Under the pieces are notes generated by a model. It was not told the origin of the DNA. It saw only the letters and a list, made by a program, of their open reading frames with translations, and did not search any database. DNA of 64,000 bases. Origin: Metellina segmentata. Lineage: Eukaryota > Arthropoda > Arachnida > Araneae > Tetragnathidae. Position 1 is the stretch's first letter. Each line of letters begins with the position of its first letter. The position numbers were made by a program, and so were the translations under genes. The stretch covers positions 125,586,760 to 125,650,759 of the forward strand of contig OX375879.1 of NCBI GenBank assembly GCA_947359465.1, written 5' to 3'. Below, in pieces: positions 22,484 to 32,575 of this stretch.

Positions 22484-23199
22484 TTAAAATATTTGCTTTC
22501 TAAAATCGGGTGTTAAATACGGTCGTGCTTTTCCCGTAGAAATGTCACAATATATTTCGCTAGCGTCGTCAGGCATGGCTATTAAATTAAGGTCTAAACT
22601 AGAATCATTATCCTTTATTGATTTCAGAAGCTCAGGGTCGCGTTGTTGATCGGCGCGAAGTGTATTATAATCGATAGTAGTTGGCATTCGAATTTCGTTT
22701 ATCCGAGATAGGGCGTCTGCTGCGTCGTTTTTATTCCCGTTTAAAAACACTATATCGGTTGTAAATTCTGATATAAAGGACAACCACCGACTTTGTCTGT
22801 TTGTGTAATTGTCTGTTCTCTTTCTGAAAGCGAAAACAATTGGTTTATGATCTGTGTATATTGTGCATTCTCTGGCTTCGAGAAAATGTCTAAAATGTCT
22901 TACGGCCTCGTAGATCGCTAACAGTTCGCGATCAAAACTGGAATATCGCGACTGAGCAGCATTTAGGCGACGAGAAAAAAATGGCTTCAATCCTACTGTA
23001 GTTTTTAAACTTAGTGTGTTGAGCCGAAATCACTGGCGTCAGAATATAACGCGAGTTTACCTTCCTGACTAGGAAACGCGAGTGTTGCGTCAGTTAGAGC
23101 TAGTTTTGCTGCTTCAAAAGCGCCAATTAACGCGTCGGACCATACAATTGGCGATGTATTGGTTTTGTTTCCTCGTCTGTTAAAGGAGAGTTGCGGCAT
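22484..23199 (-). pseudogene. RNase H of the CsRn1-like element
   Basis: Two minus-strand segments: 23199-23011 (FEAAKLALTDATLAFPSQ, LALYSDASDFGS with the first catalytic Asp) and, after a frameshift, 22990-22484 (FSRRLNAAQSRYSSFDRELL with Glu, CTIYTDHKPIVFAF with Asp, NDAADALSRIN). The domain is complete apart from the shift and lies between reverse transcriptase and integrase, as is usual for Ty3/gypsy. Confidence 0.85.
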
Positions 23200-23302
23200 T
23201 TTTGATAAACCTTCGAAAGTAATTCAACAATCCAATAAATTTTTTTAGGTGCGCTAGTGTCTGTGGTCGGGGATATTGCCTAATGATATCCACTTTGGCC
23301 TG

Positions 23303-24466
23303 TTACGGGCGAATTCCAGTAGGAGAGATTTCGTGGCCAAGAAATGACACTTGTGTTTGCAGAAATACACTTTTCGATATATTCACATTAAGTCCATATT
23401 TTGACAATCTCTCTAGAACCAGTTTTATATGTTCTAGATGATCGGATTCCTTATCGGAAAAAATTAGTATATCGTCAATATATGCAATGGCAAAAGGTAG
23501 GTTCACTAAGACTTCGTTTATAAACCGCTGGAAAGTGTTTGCTGCGCATTTCAGTCCGAAGTTGACATATAGAAATTCGAAACTACCGAACGGTGTAGTT
23601 ACCGCGGTTTTAGGTATGTCTTTCTCGTACATCGGAATATGAAAATATGCTCTCACAATGTCAATCTTAGAAAACAATTTCTTCCCGTGAAGGCTATTCG
23701 TAAGATCATGGATGTGAGGGATAGGATAGCGATCGGGAACGGTAACGGCATTGAGCCTACGATAATCGCCGCAGACACGATAAGTACCGTCGGTTTTAGG
23801 CACAACAGGTTTAGGGGATGCCCAAGGCGATTTAGAAGGACGACAAATACCCTGATCAATAAGGTATTGAAACTCTTTTTGAACCTCCTTTAAAATTTTA
23901 GGGTGCAAGCGGCGAGGCTTGGAATATACCGGAGGACCGCTAGTTTCTATGTAATGCACCGTGTCATGCTGTATCGTACGTTTAAAATTTGGTATCGGGT
24001 TTAGAAATTCGGGGAAACTTTCAAATAATGACTTGTTAGTCATTATATCCGATACGAGTTTGATTTGAGTTTGAGCGGTGACTGTTAATTCACCTTTAGT
24101 CGCTAAACCAGTCACTGAGTCAATTAGCTGCAATTTGTATAAATCTAGCAGGAGAGCAAAATTCCTTAAAAAGTCTGCTCCTAATATGGGACATGAGACA
24201 TTAGCTATTATGAATGACCATCTAAAGGTTCTGCGCAATCCGATATTAAGGTCTAGAATCCTACTACCATACACTGGTATTTTAGAATTGTTGGCAGCAT
24301 AAAGGTAATTATTTTGTCGCAGTCTATTTGAATGTTTCGGTGGTGGAATGCATGAAATATCGCTTCCACTATCAATTAAAAATTTGAAACCAGAGTTTTT
24401 ATCATAGACATGCAATCTGCACCGCTTTAATGCTGCTACGCCAACGGGTGTTTCGCGTGTTGACAT
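23303..24466 (-). CDS. Protease and reverse transcriptase of the CsRn1-like element
   Basis: An uninterrupted 387-codon frame. The aspartic protease active site is [15 protein letters not shown] near residue 30; reverse transcriptase spans about residues 185-387. Visible motifs are [35 protein letters not shown] (catalytic Asp), [19 protein letters not shown] and the active-site YIDD in [14 protein letters not shown]. The thumb start [13 protein letters not shown] ends the frame at a stop. The rest of pol continues in other frames, so the full polyprotein is broken although this section is intact. Confidence 0.85.
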   Translation of the reverse strand: MSTRETPVGVAALKRCRLHVYDKNSGFKFLIDSGSDISCIPPPKHSNRLRQNNYLYAANNSKIPVYGSRILDLNIGLRRTFRWSFIIANVSCPILGADFLRNFALLLDLYKLQLIDSVTGLATKGELTVTAQTQIKLVSDIMTNKSLFESFPEFLNPIPNFKRTIQHDTVHYIETSGPPVYSKPRRLHPKILKEVQKEFQYLIDQGICRPSKSPWASPKPVVPKTDGTYRVCGDYRRLNAVTVPDRYPIPHIHDLTNSLHGKKLFSKIDIVRAYFHIPMYEKDIPKTAVTTPFGSFEFLYVNFGLKCAANTFQRFINEVLVNLPFAIAYIDDILIFSDKESDHLEHIKLVLERLSKYGLNVNISKSVFLQTQVSFLGHEISPTGIRP

Positions 24467-24477
24467 AGCAGCGGCTA

Positions 24478-25289
24478 TCAGTTTTTTTGAATATTGTCAT
24501 AAGAACAAGGTTCTCGACATTTCCGAGCGTTTCTACCGAATTTATCATGGTAAAAACAAAATCCAGACTCTTTGTGGTTACGTTCCGGTGTACGAAACTC
24601 TCTGCGTCTGTGATGGGATTGATCTCGGTAATGCGACCTACTGCGAAAAAAAGTACGCCTTGGACCTTTTTTGGTTAGTTCCGCCATTTGAATGCTTAGT
24701 TTATCAACCCGCTTTTGTAATTCAGTTATTGCGTTTCTTTCGCTCTGTGAAGATTCGAGAGGATGTGTCAAGGCGTAAACTGTCGGTTCAGTTTTAATCT
24801 CGTTGATTTTGTCTGCTAGGGTTGCCAACTCTGTTAATTCGGCAGAGGATGCCGATAATATTGCCCGAGTATGGGTGGGCAAGCGTTCTAGTTATGGTTT
24901 TTAAAAATTCGTCCGTTACTGAACTCTGAGCTAGTTCGCGCATTTGCCGAAGTAATACGGATGTTTTTTTATCTCCCAATGTAAGTTCAGACAAAAGCTT
25001 TCGAATTTGTTGGGACTGTGAATCTGAAAATTCTTGAATAAGTCTATTTTTTAATGCTAGATATTTATCCAGGCGGTTTTAGTATTAAATCAGTAACGGC
25101 ACTGAGGGTTTCAGTGTCAATGGCTGCTAGCACATAGTTGTATTTTGTTACGTCGTTAGTTATCTGCGCGACCGCGAAATTTGCTTCCACCTGAACGAAC
25201 CAGACAGATATGTTACTTTTCCATATGTGGGCTAAATTTACTGCTACTCTAGAAACAGTTTCTATAGTACCGGTCTCGGCATTTGTCAT
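24478..25289 (-). pseudogene. gag of the CsRn1-like element
   Basis: Starts MTNAETGTIETVSRVAVNLA at 25289. The capsid-like region has IWKSNISVWFVQVEANFAVA and, after a frameshift near 25065, LLSELTLGDKKTSVLLRQMR, followed by a further shift near 24890. The nucleocapsid has the CHCC knuckle CFYHDKFGRNARKCREPC near 24520, known from CsRn1-clade elements. A basic Arg/His-rich stretch precedes it (RSRSHYRDQSHHRRR). Two frameshifts make it non-functional as it stands. Confidence 0.8.
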
Positions 25290-25489
25290 TTTAACGAGCC
25301 CTAATTATAATGATAGGAAAGACAATTAATACCTATGAAGTTCGTATGAATTTAACTAAGTTAAACAGCAATTGGCCAGAGCATTCCGTGAATACAACAA
25401 AAACAGCACATACCTTTGTGTAGAGCGGTCATGCAGGGTAGTAACCTTTTGCATAAGAAGGCTTCGTTGAAAATTGCCCGGTCACCAAA

Positions 25490-25721
25490 TGAGGTATTCA
25501 ATATAACTACCACATAAAATTTATTATTCACTTAAGAATATACAAAAAGATGAAACATAAAAATGCATTTTAAAATTAAAGTTTTGGACATGTGTACGAA
25601 CAGAAAGTCAAGTTGTGTTCACCAGGTTTCGAGTACCAACTGGCTTTTTAAATATCGCATTGCTGGTCTGTCGACGGCTTGATCGCAGCGCCATCTCGAG
25701 AGGAGTTGAGTAGGCACCTCA
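25490..25721 (-). repeat. 5' LTR of the CsRn1-like element
   Basis: 232 bp from TGAGGTATTCAAT (plus strand) to GTAGGCACCTCA, with TG/CA borders on both strands and perfect 6-bp inverted ends. The target duplication ATCTC follows at 25722-25726. The primer-binding site is on the inner side (minus strand TTTGGTGACCGGGCAA). Confidence 0.85.
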
Positions 25722-25726
25722 ATCTC

Positions 25727-26950
25727 TATGCAAATGCTACGTTACCAAAATAGAATATATAACCGCTCGTCGAGTGACGGTAGGTTAAATCTGAATCCCA
25801 ATTAGCATCAGAGTAACAATCCAATTCAGATCCTGAAACATTAGAAAGATTGATTATGTAAATTTTGGTCATAAAAACATAGTTTACAATATCAGTAACA
25901 ATTTTCCAGCGTTGAAAAGTATATCGGTTCCAGAATTGAGACATTAAATTAACAGAATGTGAAATATCAGGTCTGCTATGGTCAGCTAAAAATGATAGAC
26001 AACCAATAAGTGTTCTATAAGGATATTTTTTCTTTAAATACTTTTCAACAATATCACTTTCAGGAATTTTGTCAGGCAGCATATAGCCTACTTTGAAAGG
26101 AAGCTTTACCAATGACTTTGGTAGTTCAGAAAACTTTGTAATTAACCTTTCAATATATGTTAGTTGATGCATATATAAACAATCATTAACGTATTCAAAA
26201 TTTACGCCCAATAGGTATTTAATCTGTCCAAGTTCAGTAATATCAAATTTACTCTTTATTAATTCAACAGCTTCTTGAGTTAAATCATTTGTTTTACCAT
26301 ACAAGATTATATTGTCAACATAGACGGTTAATATAACATTACTTTTAAATTTATACACGCAATTAGTTCAATTTAGTTTAACAAATCCCAACTGTTTCAA
26401 AATACTGTAAGTTCAAAGTTCCACTCCCGCGAACTTTGGTGCAAACCATAAACGGCTCTGTTTAAAAAACACAATTTATTTTCGGACCCTTTTATTACAC
26501 GGCCAGGTAGTTGCCTCATATAAATTGGTTCTTTTAATTTACCATAGAGATAGGCAGATTTTATATCCAACTGAACATTATGCCATCGTAATATTGACAC
26601 TACTAGTATAAATAGTAACTTGAGAGATAATGTTCAAATTTACAATAGGTGAAAAGATTTCATTAAAATCAACGCCTGGTCATTGCTTAAACCCCTGTGC
26701 CACTAACCTGGCTTTATATTTTTTCGGATTATTTTTATCATCCAATTTTACTATATAAACCCACTTACTTCCAATTATTGGAGCCTTTGAAAGTGGATCA
26801 ACCAGATCCCAAACCTTTCAATCCTTCATAATTTGAAGTTCATCGGCCATTGCAGCATCTCATTTAGCCTTATTCTAACTTTGCTGCGTTTCATAAAATG
26901 TTTTTGGCATTTTAATGCCATAACATTCGTGAAAAATATCCTCCAATTGA
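25727..26950 (-). pseudogene. Copia-2 reverse transcriptase and RNase H start
   Basis: Minus strand. The frame near 26770-26680 gives SKWVYIVKLDDKNNPKKYKA and RLVAQGFKQ. Then come VQLDIKSAYLYGKLKEPIYM (26590-26530; catalytic Asp), LCFLNRAVYGLHQSSREWN and YKFKSNVILTVYVDNIILYG (26358-26300; the active site is YVDN, so the second Asp of YVDD is Asn). The connection and start of RNase H follow (LIGCLSFLADHSRPDISHSV, LDCYSDANWDSD). The frame ends at the gypsy insertion after FGNVAFA. Confidence 0.85.
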
Positions 26951-27480
26951 TCATTTAAATAATCCTTTCTGCCTTGAAAATAAGACATGTTAGTAGAATC
27001 TACATCATATTTACTATTTACAATACAATCAGGATCTATTTTATTTTCATTGCAATATTTTCTACCATCATTTCACAGATCTTAATCTAACGCTAGAATT
27101 TGGTGAATAGTAATGTACATCAATTATATTGCTCGTTGTGTGCAAGGTTTTTCTATTCTTTCCCACTCAAATATATTTAAAGCACTTAAAATATCATGAG
27201 TATCTGCAGTTTGATCTTTTTCTATCTGATTTGAGTCGTCATCGGAAGTTGTTTCATAAAAATCCTCATTTAAGTCAAATCTAGCATAATCGGAACGTCT
27301 ATCTTTACCAAACAAACAATTAACCACCCTTTTCTTAGTTTCGTCAATTTCGACATGAACCGTTTCAAAAACTTTACGTTACTTAGGGATAAAAATCCTA
27401 TAGCCTTTTGTTTTTGTCGCATAGCCCACAAAAATTCCAGGCTTTGCTCTCGGTTGAAGTTTATTCCTGTGAATTTTAGG
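26951..27480 (-). pseudogene. Copia-2 integrase C-terminus and linker
   Basis: Minus-strand frame with IFVGYATKTKGYRIF just below 27450, the copia motif that follows the integrase core. An acidic linker follows (FYETTSDDDSNQIEKDQTAD, 27260-27190), leading to reverse transcriptase. Several stops interrupt it. It is separated from the integrase core at 30130-30380 by a TA microsatellite and the Mutator-like insertion. Confidence 0.7.
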
Positions 27481-27482
27481 AA

Positions 27483-27506
27483 TATACTATATATATATAT
27501 ATATAT

Positions 27507-27592
<86 letters not shown>
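27483..27592. repeat. (TA)n microsatellite
   Basis: About 110 bp of almost pure AT/TA dinucleotide with one ATACATACAT interruption near 27510. Reading frames through it (Ile-Tyr repeats) are artefacts. Confidence 0.98.
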
Positions 27593-27595
<3 letters not shown>

Positions 27596-27929
27596 CATTA
27601 TAATTTTGTACATTTCGATCTTGGTGAAAAATCGTTTTTTCTTGAGGAAGTTTCAAGGCAGATCAAATTGGGTCGGTGTATTCATTGTTTTTAGATAGTT
27701 AACTAGGTAGTTAGGTTGTTAATTAACGTCGAACTGGAGCAACACAACGGGCTATTGACAACGGTTAGGAATGAATCTTGAAGGGAATGATTGGAGGACA
27801 ACACCTCATAATAATGGTCAGATGACACAAGAGCAACACCTGCACTGGCACCCCACTCTCCAAACTTCCATACCAAGCAAACGTGAGGACATTTGAGGCT
27901 GCGTCAAATTTAACGTGCCCCAGTCCCCG
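27593..27929. other. Unassigned sequence between Copia-2 and the SINE/Mutator-like block
   Basis: No coding similarity recognised. It probably holds one border of the Mutator-like insertion, but no terminal repeat could be matched to the 29.7-30.1 kb side. Confidence 0.35.
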
Positions 27930-28020
27930 TTTGCGCAATGGTCTTTGTCTGGATCAAGTTTCGAACTCGCTTCCCTTCGGTTACTAATTCGATGTCCAAC
28001 TGACCTACCGCAGTCTCTTG
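27930..28020 (-). repeat. tRNA-derived SINE head, minus strand
   Basis: On the minus strand a tRNA-like unit is visible: A box TAGGTCAGTTGG, a mid-part GAATTAGTAACCGAAGGG like the anticodon arm of many arthropod tRNA SINEs, and B box AGTTCGAAACTTG. It does not fold as a complete tRNA, so a SINE or tRNA pseudogene is preferred. Confidence 0.6.
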
Positions 28021-28253
28021 ATATTTAACTAAGAGTTAGCTAGAAAATGAATACCAATATGTGCTTTTCTAGAAAATTTTGAATTTTAAGGTTTTGGAAT
28101 TTTTTTTCACTTTGGCACATCACACACATCCTGTGAATGAAAATATGTTGTTTGGAAGATAGAAGAATATGTACAATGGGAAATGAACAACGTATCCAGA
28201 TCAAGAAATCAAAAGTTTTCGGTCTAGTTTCAGCTTCCTTCGATTCCATTTCC

Positions 28254-28362
28254 TTCCGGTCTGGTGGTCAAGGTGTTAGCCTTTATATAGGAAGGTTCCT
28301 GATTCGAATCCGGGGCAGTGCATGGATACTTGTAAGCGTAGGGTGTAGAGGCGGTTGGTGCA
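28254..28362 (+). repeat. tRNA-derived SINE head, plus strand
   Basis: A-box-like TGGTCAAGGTGTTAGC and B box GATTCGAATCC 36 bp downstream, followed by GGGGCAGTGCATGG. The Mutator-like transposase frame stops matching its family exactly where this unit starts (28362), so the SINE probably inserted into the transposon or marks a deletion joint. Confidence 0.55.
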
Positions 28363-29666
28363 CCTTAATAAGTTTCTATCACACAATTGCATGTAGATAG
28401 GCTTAATAATGTTTAAAATATCCTTTGGTAGTCCTTTGGACTTGTCAATATATGTTTCGCCAGTTGACGCAGCTTTCTGAGATTTACACCAGCTGTCGGC
28501 TCCAACAGGGCACTGGCCGTGCATTGGCTGGTTTGAATTTGAGCAACAGTGGTAGAATGCAGCTATCACGGCACTTTGCATTCCTTGCAAATTGTCAACA
28601 TTGCTTCGAATTGCAATGCCATAATAGTTCTGAAGCTTGTCGATAAAAGTGTCAGTCAATTTTCCTCGACCTCCTAGACCTTTTTGTTTTAGTTTCAGTT
28701 TCCTGAGTCTTGTGCCAACACGTTTCTGTATGTGCCCTATACACTCGTATTTTGTGACACTGCACTCACCGTAAACATCTTTCACAGCATTATATCCTTT
28801 CGAGTCCCCATCACCATAAAAATCTGTGTATTGCAGTTTCCTTATGTGAGAGGATCGCTCGAAAATTCTGTAGATGCCAATTGGTTCCATGGCACCAGAC
28901 GACCCAGCATGTTGGTTCAGATGTGACGGGTTTCCTTTCTATTGGTTCTGCAAAATCTGCACATCTTTGACATCACCTCAATATCAAGAACTTTTCCGTT
29001 AGTAACTGAAATAGCGGTAACGCATCCATTTAGAGATGAATGTCCCCTTCGTTGCCACGTTCCATCGACGGAGACACCACACTGAACAATTTCCTCGACT
29101 TCCTTTGCCTTTCTAATTTCGAGGGCAGCCTCATCCATCGTTTTGCGTGCAATATCTTCAGCAGCACAATTGAGTTTTCTTTCAATGGCTTTGTATGCTG
29201 TTTTGGATAGAGTGTTCAGGTTAAGAGCCGGACACAGTTTTCTTGCTGCAGAATGTCCTTTCCCAAGAAGTCTGAGGCCAAAAACAAGTGCAACATTAAT
29301 GCTATGCATTTTGTTTACCTTTTCTGTAGAGCAAAAAGCATTTATATAGTCACAGTTTTGGCATTTCAACGTCATATTTGAAGCCAATCCAAAAAGAGAA
29401 TCTTGCATGAGAGTTACACCACTTGTGAAGCAGACAGGACAGCACAGAGAAGAAATAATACTTCTTAGTAATTCGAAATTAAAAATAATGTTGAAATCAT
29501 CACTTTCTGGAACATCTGTTGATGCCGAATCACTCTGAAGTTTCGATTCATTAGCAGTTGGAGCAGCTGTTTCTACATACACATCATTGTCCTTGGACAC
29601 TTTATTGAATCTATTTCCTTTGAATTTTCGCTTACGAGAAACATTTCTATTTCTTCCATTGCCCAT
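28363..29666 (-). pseudogene. Mutator-like transposase (PF20700-type), truncated
   Basis: Starts at ATG 29666 with a basic N-terminus (RNRNVSRKRKFKGNRFNKVS), then a zinc-finger-like CPVCFTSGVTL...CQNC. The catalytic region has VDGTWQRRGHSSLNGCVTAI (first Asp), after a one-base shift near 28930 an HAGSSGAME motif, DFYGDGDSKGYNAVKDVYG (second Asp), VTKYECIGHIQKRVGTRLR (Glu/His region) and NVDNLQGMQSAVIAAFYHC. These match the Mutator-like transposase family common in arthropods and cnidarians. The C-terminus is lost at 28362. It sits inside Copia-2 integrase. Confidence 0.85.
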
Positions 29667-30110
29667 AATTACAAATTCACCAATAAATATTCAATAACCA
29701 GAATATAAATAAAGTAATATTACTAATATAATTCTAATTTTTAGTTTGAAATGTATCGTTTGCCTTTTCTAGCTTTTACTGTTTGTGTAAACAATTTTGT
29801 TCTTCACTTCTCTTCAAACATGTTCACACTATTTCCAAAAGTGAAATCATTTAAACATTTGGAAAACCTTTCTAAAATTACAGTTGCAAAAAAAAGTAAG
29901 TTTTAAAATTTAATTTGTCAAGTTTTGAGCCTTTTAAAAGCCATTTCCGGTGTTTTTCATGCTTACTTCCGGTTTTCCCGCCTTAATTAAAATCTTAATA
30001 ACTCTGCAACTAATTAACGTAGAGACAAAATAAAATATATTTTGGAAAGTCAAATAAATGCTCTATCAAATTATATCAAAAACTTCTTTTGGACTTTTTA
30101 GTCAAAAATG
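29667..30110. other. 5' flank of the Mutator-like transposase
   Basis: AT-rich, no coding. A 3'-side border with Copia-2 must lie near 30110-30140, because copia integrase motifs resume just beyond. No obvious terminal inverted repeat was matched. Confidence 0.4.
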
Positions 30111-30400
30111 ACGTTTTCAACGTGTTCAGATACCTTAAAATCCACTGCATAGCGGTCCTATTAAAGTTTTCAGCGACCTCATTTTATTCACTTGTGTACG
30201 TAGATGTACACTCATATTTAATTCCTAATTCACCAAGGAATTTCTCAAACTCTTTGTGCATGAAGTCGAGAGCATTATCAGTCCTCACACACTTCAACTT
30301 GTTTCCCTTTCTACTTTAGCCAAATACGTTTTAAGATAGCCAAACACTTCAGTTTTACTTTTGATTACGTAAGCCTCAACTTTACGCGAAAAGTCAACTT
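30111..30400 (-). pseudogene. Copia-2 integrase core
   Basis: Minus-strand frames read RKVEAYVIKSKTEVFGYLKT, KLKCVRTDNALDFMHKEFEK (the second catalytic Asp in the RTDN motif) and ELGIKYECTST with NEVAENFNRT (the catalytic Glu region). Stops and frameshifts separate the pieces. The zinc-binding N-terminus lies upstream in the pre-integrase fragment at 30579-30850. Confidence 0.75.
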
Positions 30401-30578
30401 AAAAAATACTTTCCCCCACCCAAAGAATTTCCTGGAGAAGGACCCACAAATCCATATAAACTATTTGTAGGATATTAGTAGTAAGTCGTTTGTACTAAGT
30501 AAAAGTTTGTGTAAGTTGTTTTAAATACACTCTAGTGGATTTAGCAATTCTGGAATCATCACAATTTTTGTCCTTAGT

Positions 30579-30850
30579 TTAAGAACATAAATTTTCAATT
30601 CCTTTTATGAAATTGTTTCTACTCATATGCTCTATCAGGGCAACATTAACGCGACCAAATCTCCGGTGCACAGTACTAATATTTAAAGATGCATTAACAT
30701 ATTCCTTATATATTTTAGGATATCCACTTTCTTTATACAATTTATCAATTAAAGATACAGTAAAGAAATAATTATCATTTTTAGTATATACAACCATCTT
30801 ATTGTCACCCCAAATAACTTTCATACCTGCAATATCTATATTCGAACCAC
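30579..30850 (-). pseudogene. Copia-2 pre-integrase domain
   Basis: Minus-strand frame with GGSNIDIAGMKVIWGDNKM and LNISTVHRRFGRVNVALIEH. This is the GAG-pre-integrase region of Ty1/copia, where HRRxGH contributes to zinc binding; here the His of RxGH reads Arg (RRFGRV). The upstream part resumes beyond the solo LTR at 31139. Confidence 0.8.
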
Positions 30851-30851
30851 C

Positions 30852-31134
30852 TGTGAGATCACCACCCCTAACTGCAACCGAATGTGAATCCACCGCCCGT
30901 AACTGCAACCGAAAGGCTACAGTGCGGGGTGGGTAAAAATGCGCGGGAAAGGGGAGTCTTCCTGTTGTGTCTGGTGTAGGGTGGATGTGTGGTCCCCTGC
31001 TCAGGCTATGTTAATCCTTTAGTCTTCTGTATACATTAGTTTAATTTTCATTAGTCAAGAATAAACGTCTGATTTTCAAAGCTTAGTTTTTTCTTCACAA
31101 GATGCCAGTTCATCAAACGAACCAAATACTAACA
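30852..31134. repeat. Solo LTR inserted in Copia-2
   Basis: 283 bp starting TGTGAGATCACCACCCC and ending CAAATACTAACA (TG/CA), flanked by a perfect 5-bp duplication CCACC (30847-30851 and 31135-31139). It contains AGAATAAACGTC near 31060 as a polyadenylation-like signal. It interrupts the copia frame between protease and pre-integrase. The parent family was not identified in the window. Confidence 0.8.
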
Positions 31135-31139
31135 CCACC

Positions 31140-31404
31140 TATTAAGTTTCTACGCATATCAGGAGTATATAATACATTCTTCAGTGTAATTTTTACATTA
31201 CCTGAAATGTCTTTTACTACAAAGTCGATATCTCCTACTCCAAGGACTTTTGTTGTACATCTTGGTCTCCAACGAGAGTAGACTCAGGATTGGTCAGCTT
31301 GAAGTTATAAAACCAGTCCTTTTGGTTACAGTAATGCGAAGTAGCAGCCGAATCGACGAGGAACTTCTCAAGATTTTGACTAGTTGAAGTGGTTGCAAGT
31401 GTGG
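31140..31404 (-). pseudogene. Copia-2 protease
   Basis: Minus-strand frame with NLEKFLVDSAATSHYCNQKD near 31370-31310. It is the Ty1/copia protease motif, where the third active-site residue Gly reads Ala (DSA for DSG). The frame runs down to the solo LTR duplication and continues after it in the pre-integrase domain. Confidence 0.8.
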
Positions 31405-31411
31405 ATCGATC

Positions 31412-31507
31412 TCCTAAAAATAAAACCTATCACTTTATTTACAAAAAGGCTCAACCCGACTGGGTTTCTACCAGAAGAACATATCAGTTATATAGCAAAC
31501 TGTCTAA
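31412..31507 (-). repeat. 5' LTR remnant of Copia-2
   Basis: About 95 bp matching 20901-20996 (AAAATAAAACCTATCACTTT through TTATATAGCAAA) with a handful of differences. Both outer parts of the LTR are missing, and the protease begins only 8 bp inside, so gag and the primer site have been deleted. Confidence 0.7.
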
Positions 31508-31554
31508 ATAAGAAACGTTCGAGTTCAATATTCTAAGTCTTCAAATCTAAATCT

Positions 31555-31695
31555 TTTCTTTCCAAGGTTAAAAATGTTTATTTGTTTTGTTCGTTGAAAT
31601 CGTTCCTCGGAAAAAATAAATTTTGAATCTGTGATCTCTTTATACTGTTGCTATTCTAAGGAAAACAATAATTAAATTCCAATAAATCTAGATTA
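31555..31695 (+). repeat. Dispersed repeat R1-like fragment
   Basis: Shares TTTATTTGTTTTG, GAAATCGTTCC, AAAAAATAAATTT, GATCTCTTTAT and CTAAGGAAAACAATAA with the R1 copy at 7985-8110. Both ends are missing. Confidence 0.5.
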
Positions 31696-32478
31696 CATTT
31701 TTTGATTTGGGTTTCAGAATCTAATTTCCACAGCATTTAAGTGGTATCCTGTCAAAAAAATACTCTGATTCAGCAATTCAAAAAAGACGAGATTATATAT
31801 TTATATATATCAAGCTATTATCACTAAACCCAATAAAATTATAATAAATACACAATCATTTGAAATACTGTTTCTCTAAAGGCATGAAATACTTTTTAGT
31901 ATGCAGTAAAAGAATTAATTTATTCCTTGTAGAAATGAGATCTTCGCAAAAAATAGCTCGTCTTGAAGCTTGAATCTAATTTTTTCAGCATTCAGTAATT
32001 CTACCTAAATAAAACAAACAACCATGTAATTAAATGTCACAGAAAACAAGTAAATTCATTCGAGGATGAAGGTAATTAAGTTTTAAATGCTATAGCCTAT
32101 CAGCAGAAATGTGTCTGGGAACACATTTTATATCTTTAATACTCGTTTGTACAGTCCGGTCCCAAGCACCTTTATAACATTGACAGCTAGCAACTTGTGT
32201 ACGACCCCTTGGAGAGGTGTGGTGAAGAACCAACTGGGTGTTTTGTAAAAAGAGGAGGCGGGGTTTGACAGAATAGGGGAGGCCTTGCGTAGGCGTTTTG
32301 CTTGGACACAATAGTTCTTCTGTAAACTAATAATTTAAGTTTAAATTATCCAGTTATCTTGAAACTTTTCTGTAAATTTTTAACCAACATGTAAATAAAC
32401 CTTAATTTTAACTTAATTGGTCCATTCCTGTTTTAAAAAATTGAGCTTATATTCAAGGATTACTTCAAAATACTACTA
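31696..32478. other. Non-coding region
   Basis: No recognisable gene. A segment near 32190-32300 is GC-richer and purine-rich, possibly an LTR or promoter relic, but nothing supports it. Confidence 0.35.
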
Positions 32479-32575
32479 AATGGCCGAGGCGTGCTCATCC
32501 ACTGCCGGAAGGAGAATTCGACTCCTTCGCGCAGCCGGCCGGACAAGGACGCAAGATGAGACCTCTTTTTTTTTA
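32479..32575 (+). repeat. tRNA-like SINE or tRNA pseudogene
   Basis: A box TGGCCGAGGCGTGC (as in Leu/Ser tRNAs) and B box GAATTCGACTCC about 35 bp downstream, followed by a GC-rich patch and a run of nine T (about 32565-32573), a possible RNA polymerase III terminator. The region between the boxes is too short for a normal class II tRNA, so it is not called a functional tRNA gene. Confidence 0.5.

Larger units (their letters stand above)
21474..25721 (-). mobile_element. CsRn1-like Ty3/gypsy retrotransposon inserted in Copia-2
   Basis: Minus-strand element flanked by the 5-bp duplication ATCTC (21469-21473 and 25722-25726). Terminal sequences are TGAGGT and ACCTCA. The 5' LTR is 25490-25721; a likely primer site TGGTGACCGGGCAA sits two bases inside it. 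Gag contains the CHCC-type knuckle (CFYHDKFGRNARKCREPC) that marks the CsRn1 clade instead of the usual CCHC. Pol order is protease, reverse transcriptase, RNase H, integrase. The 3' LTR is all but absent: after the integrase stop only about 10 bp of LTR end (AATACCTCA) remain before the duplication. Confidence 0.9.
20859..31507 (-). mobile_element. Copia-2, Ty1/copia retrotransposon with nested insertions
   Basis: Minus-strand Ty1/copia domains run from high to low coordinate in the correct order: protease (31404-31140), pre-integrase (30850-30579), integrase core (about 30380-30130), integrase end and linker (27480-26900), reverse transcriptase (26800-25900), RNase H (25850-25727 continuing 21473-21129), 3' LTR (21073-20859). 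It is interrupted by a solo LTR (30852-31134), a Mutator-like transposase with SINEs (about 27600-30110) and a CsRn1-like gypsy (21474-25721). Gag and part of the 5' LTR are deleted: a 95-bp LTR piece at 31412-31507 abuts the protease. Confidence 0.85.

Noticed and set aside
27270..27656. Frames with long Ile-Tyr repeats
   Set aside because: Produced by the (TA)n microsatellite. Only the copia-like part beyond it was kept.
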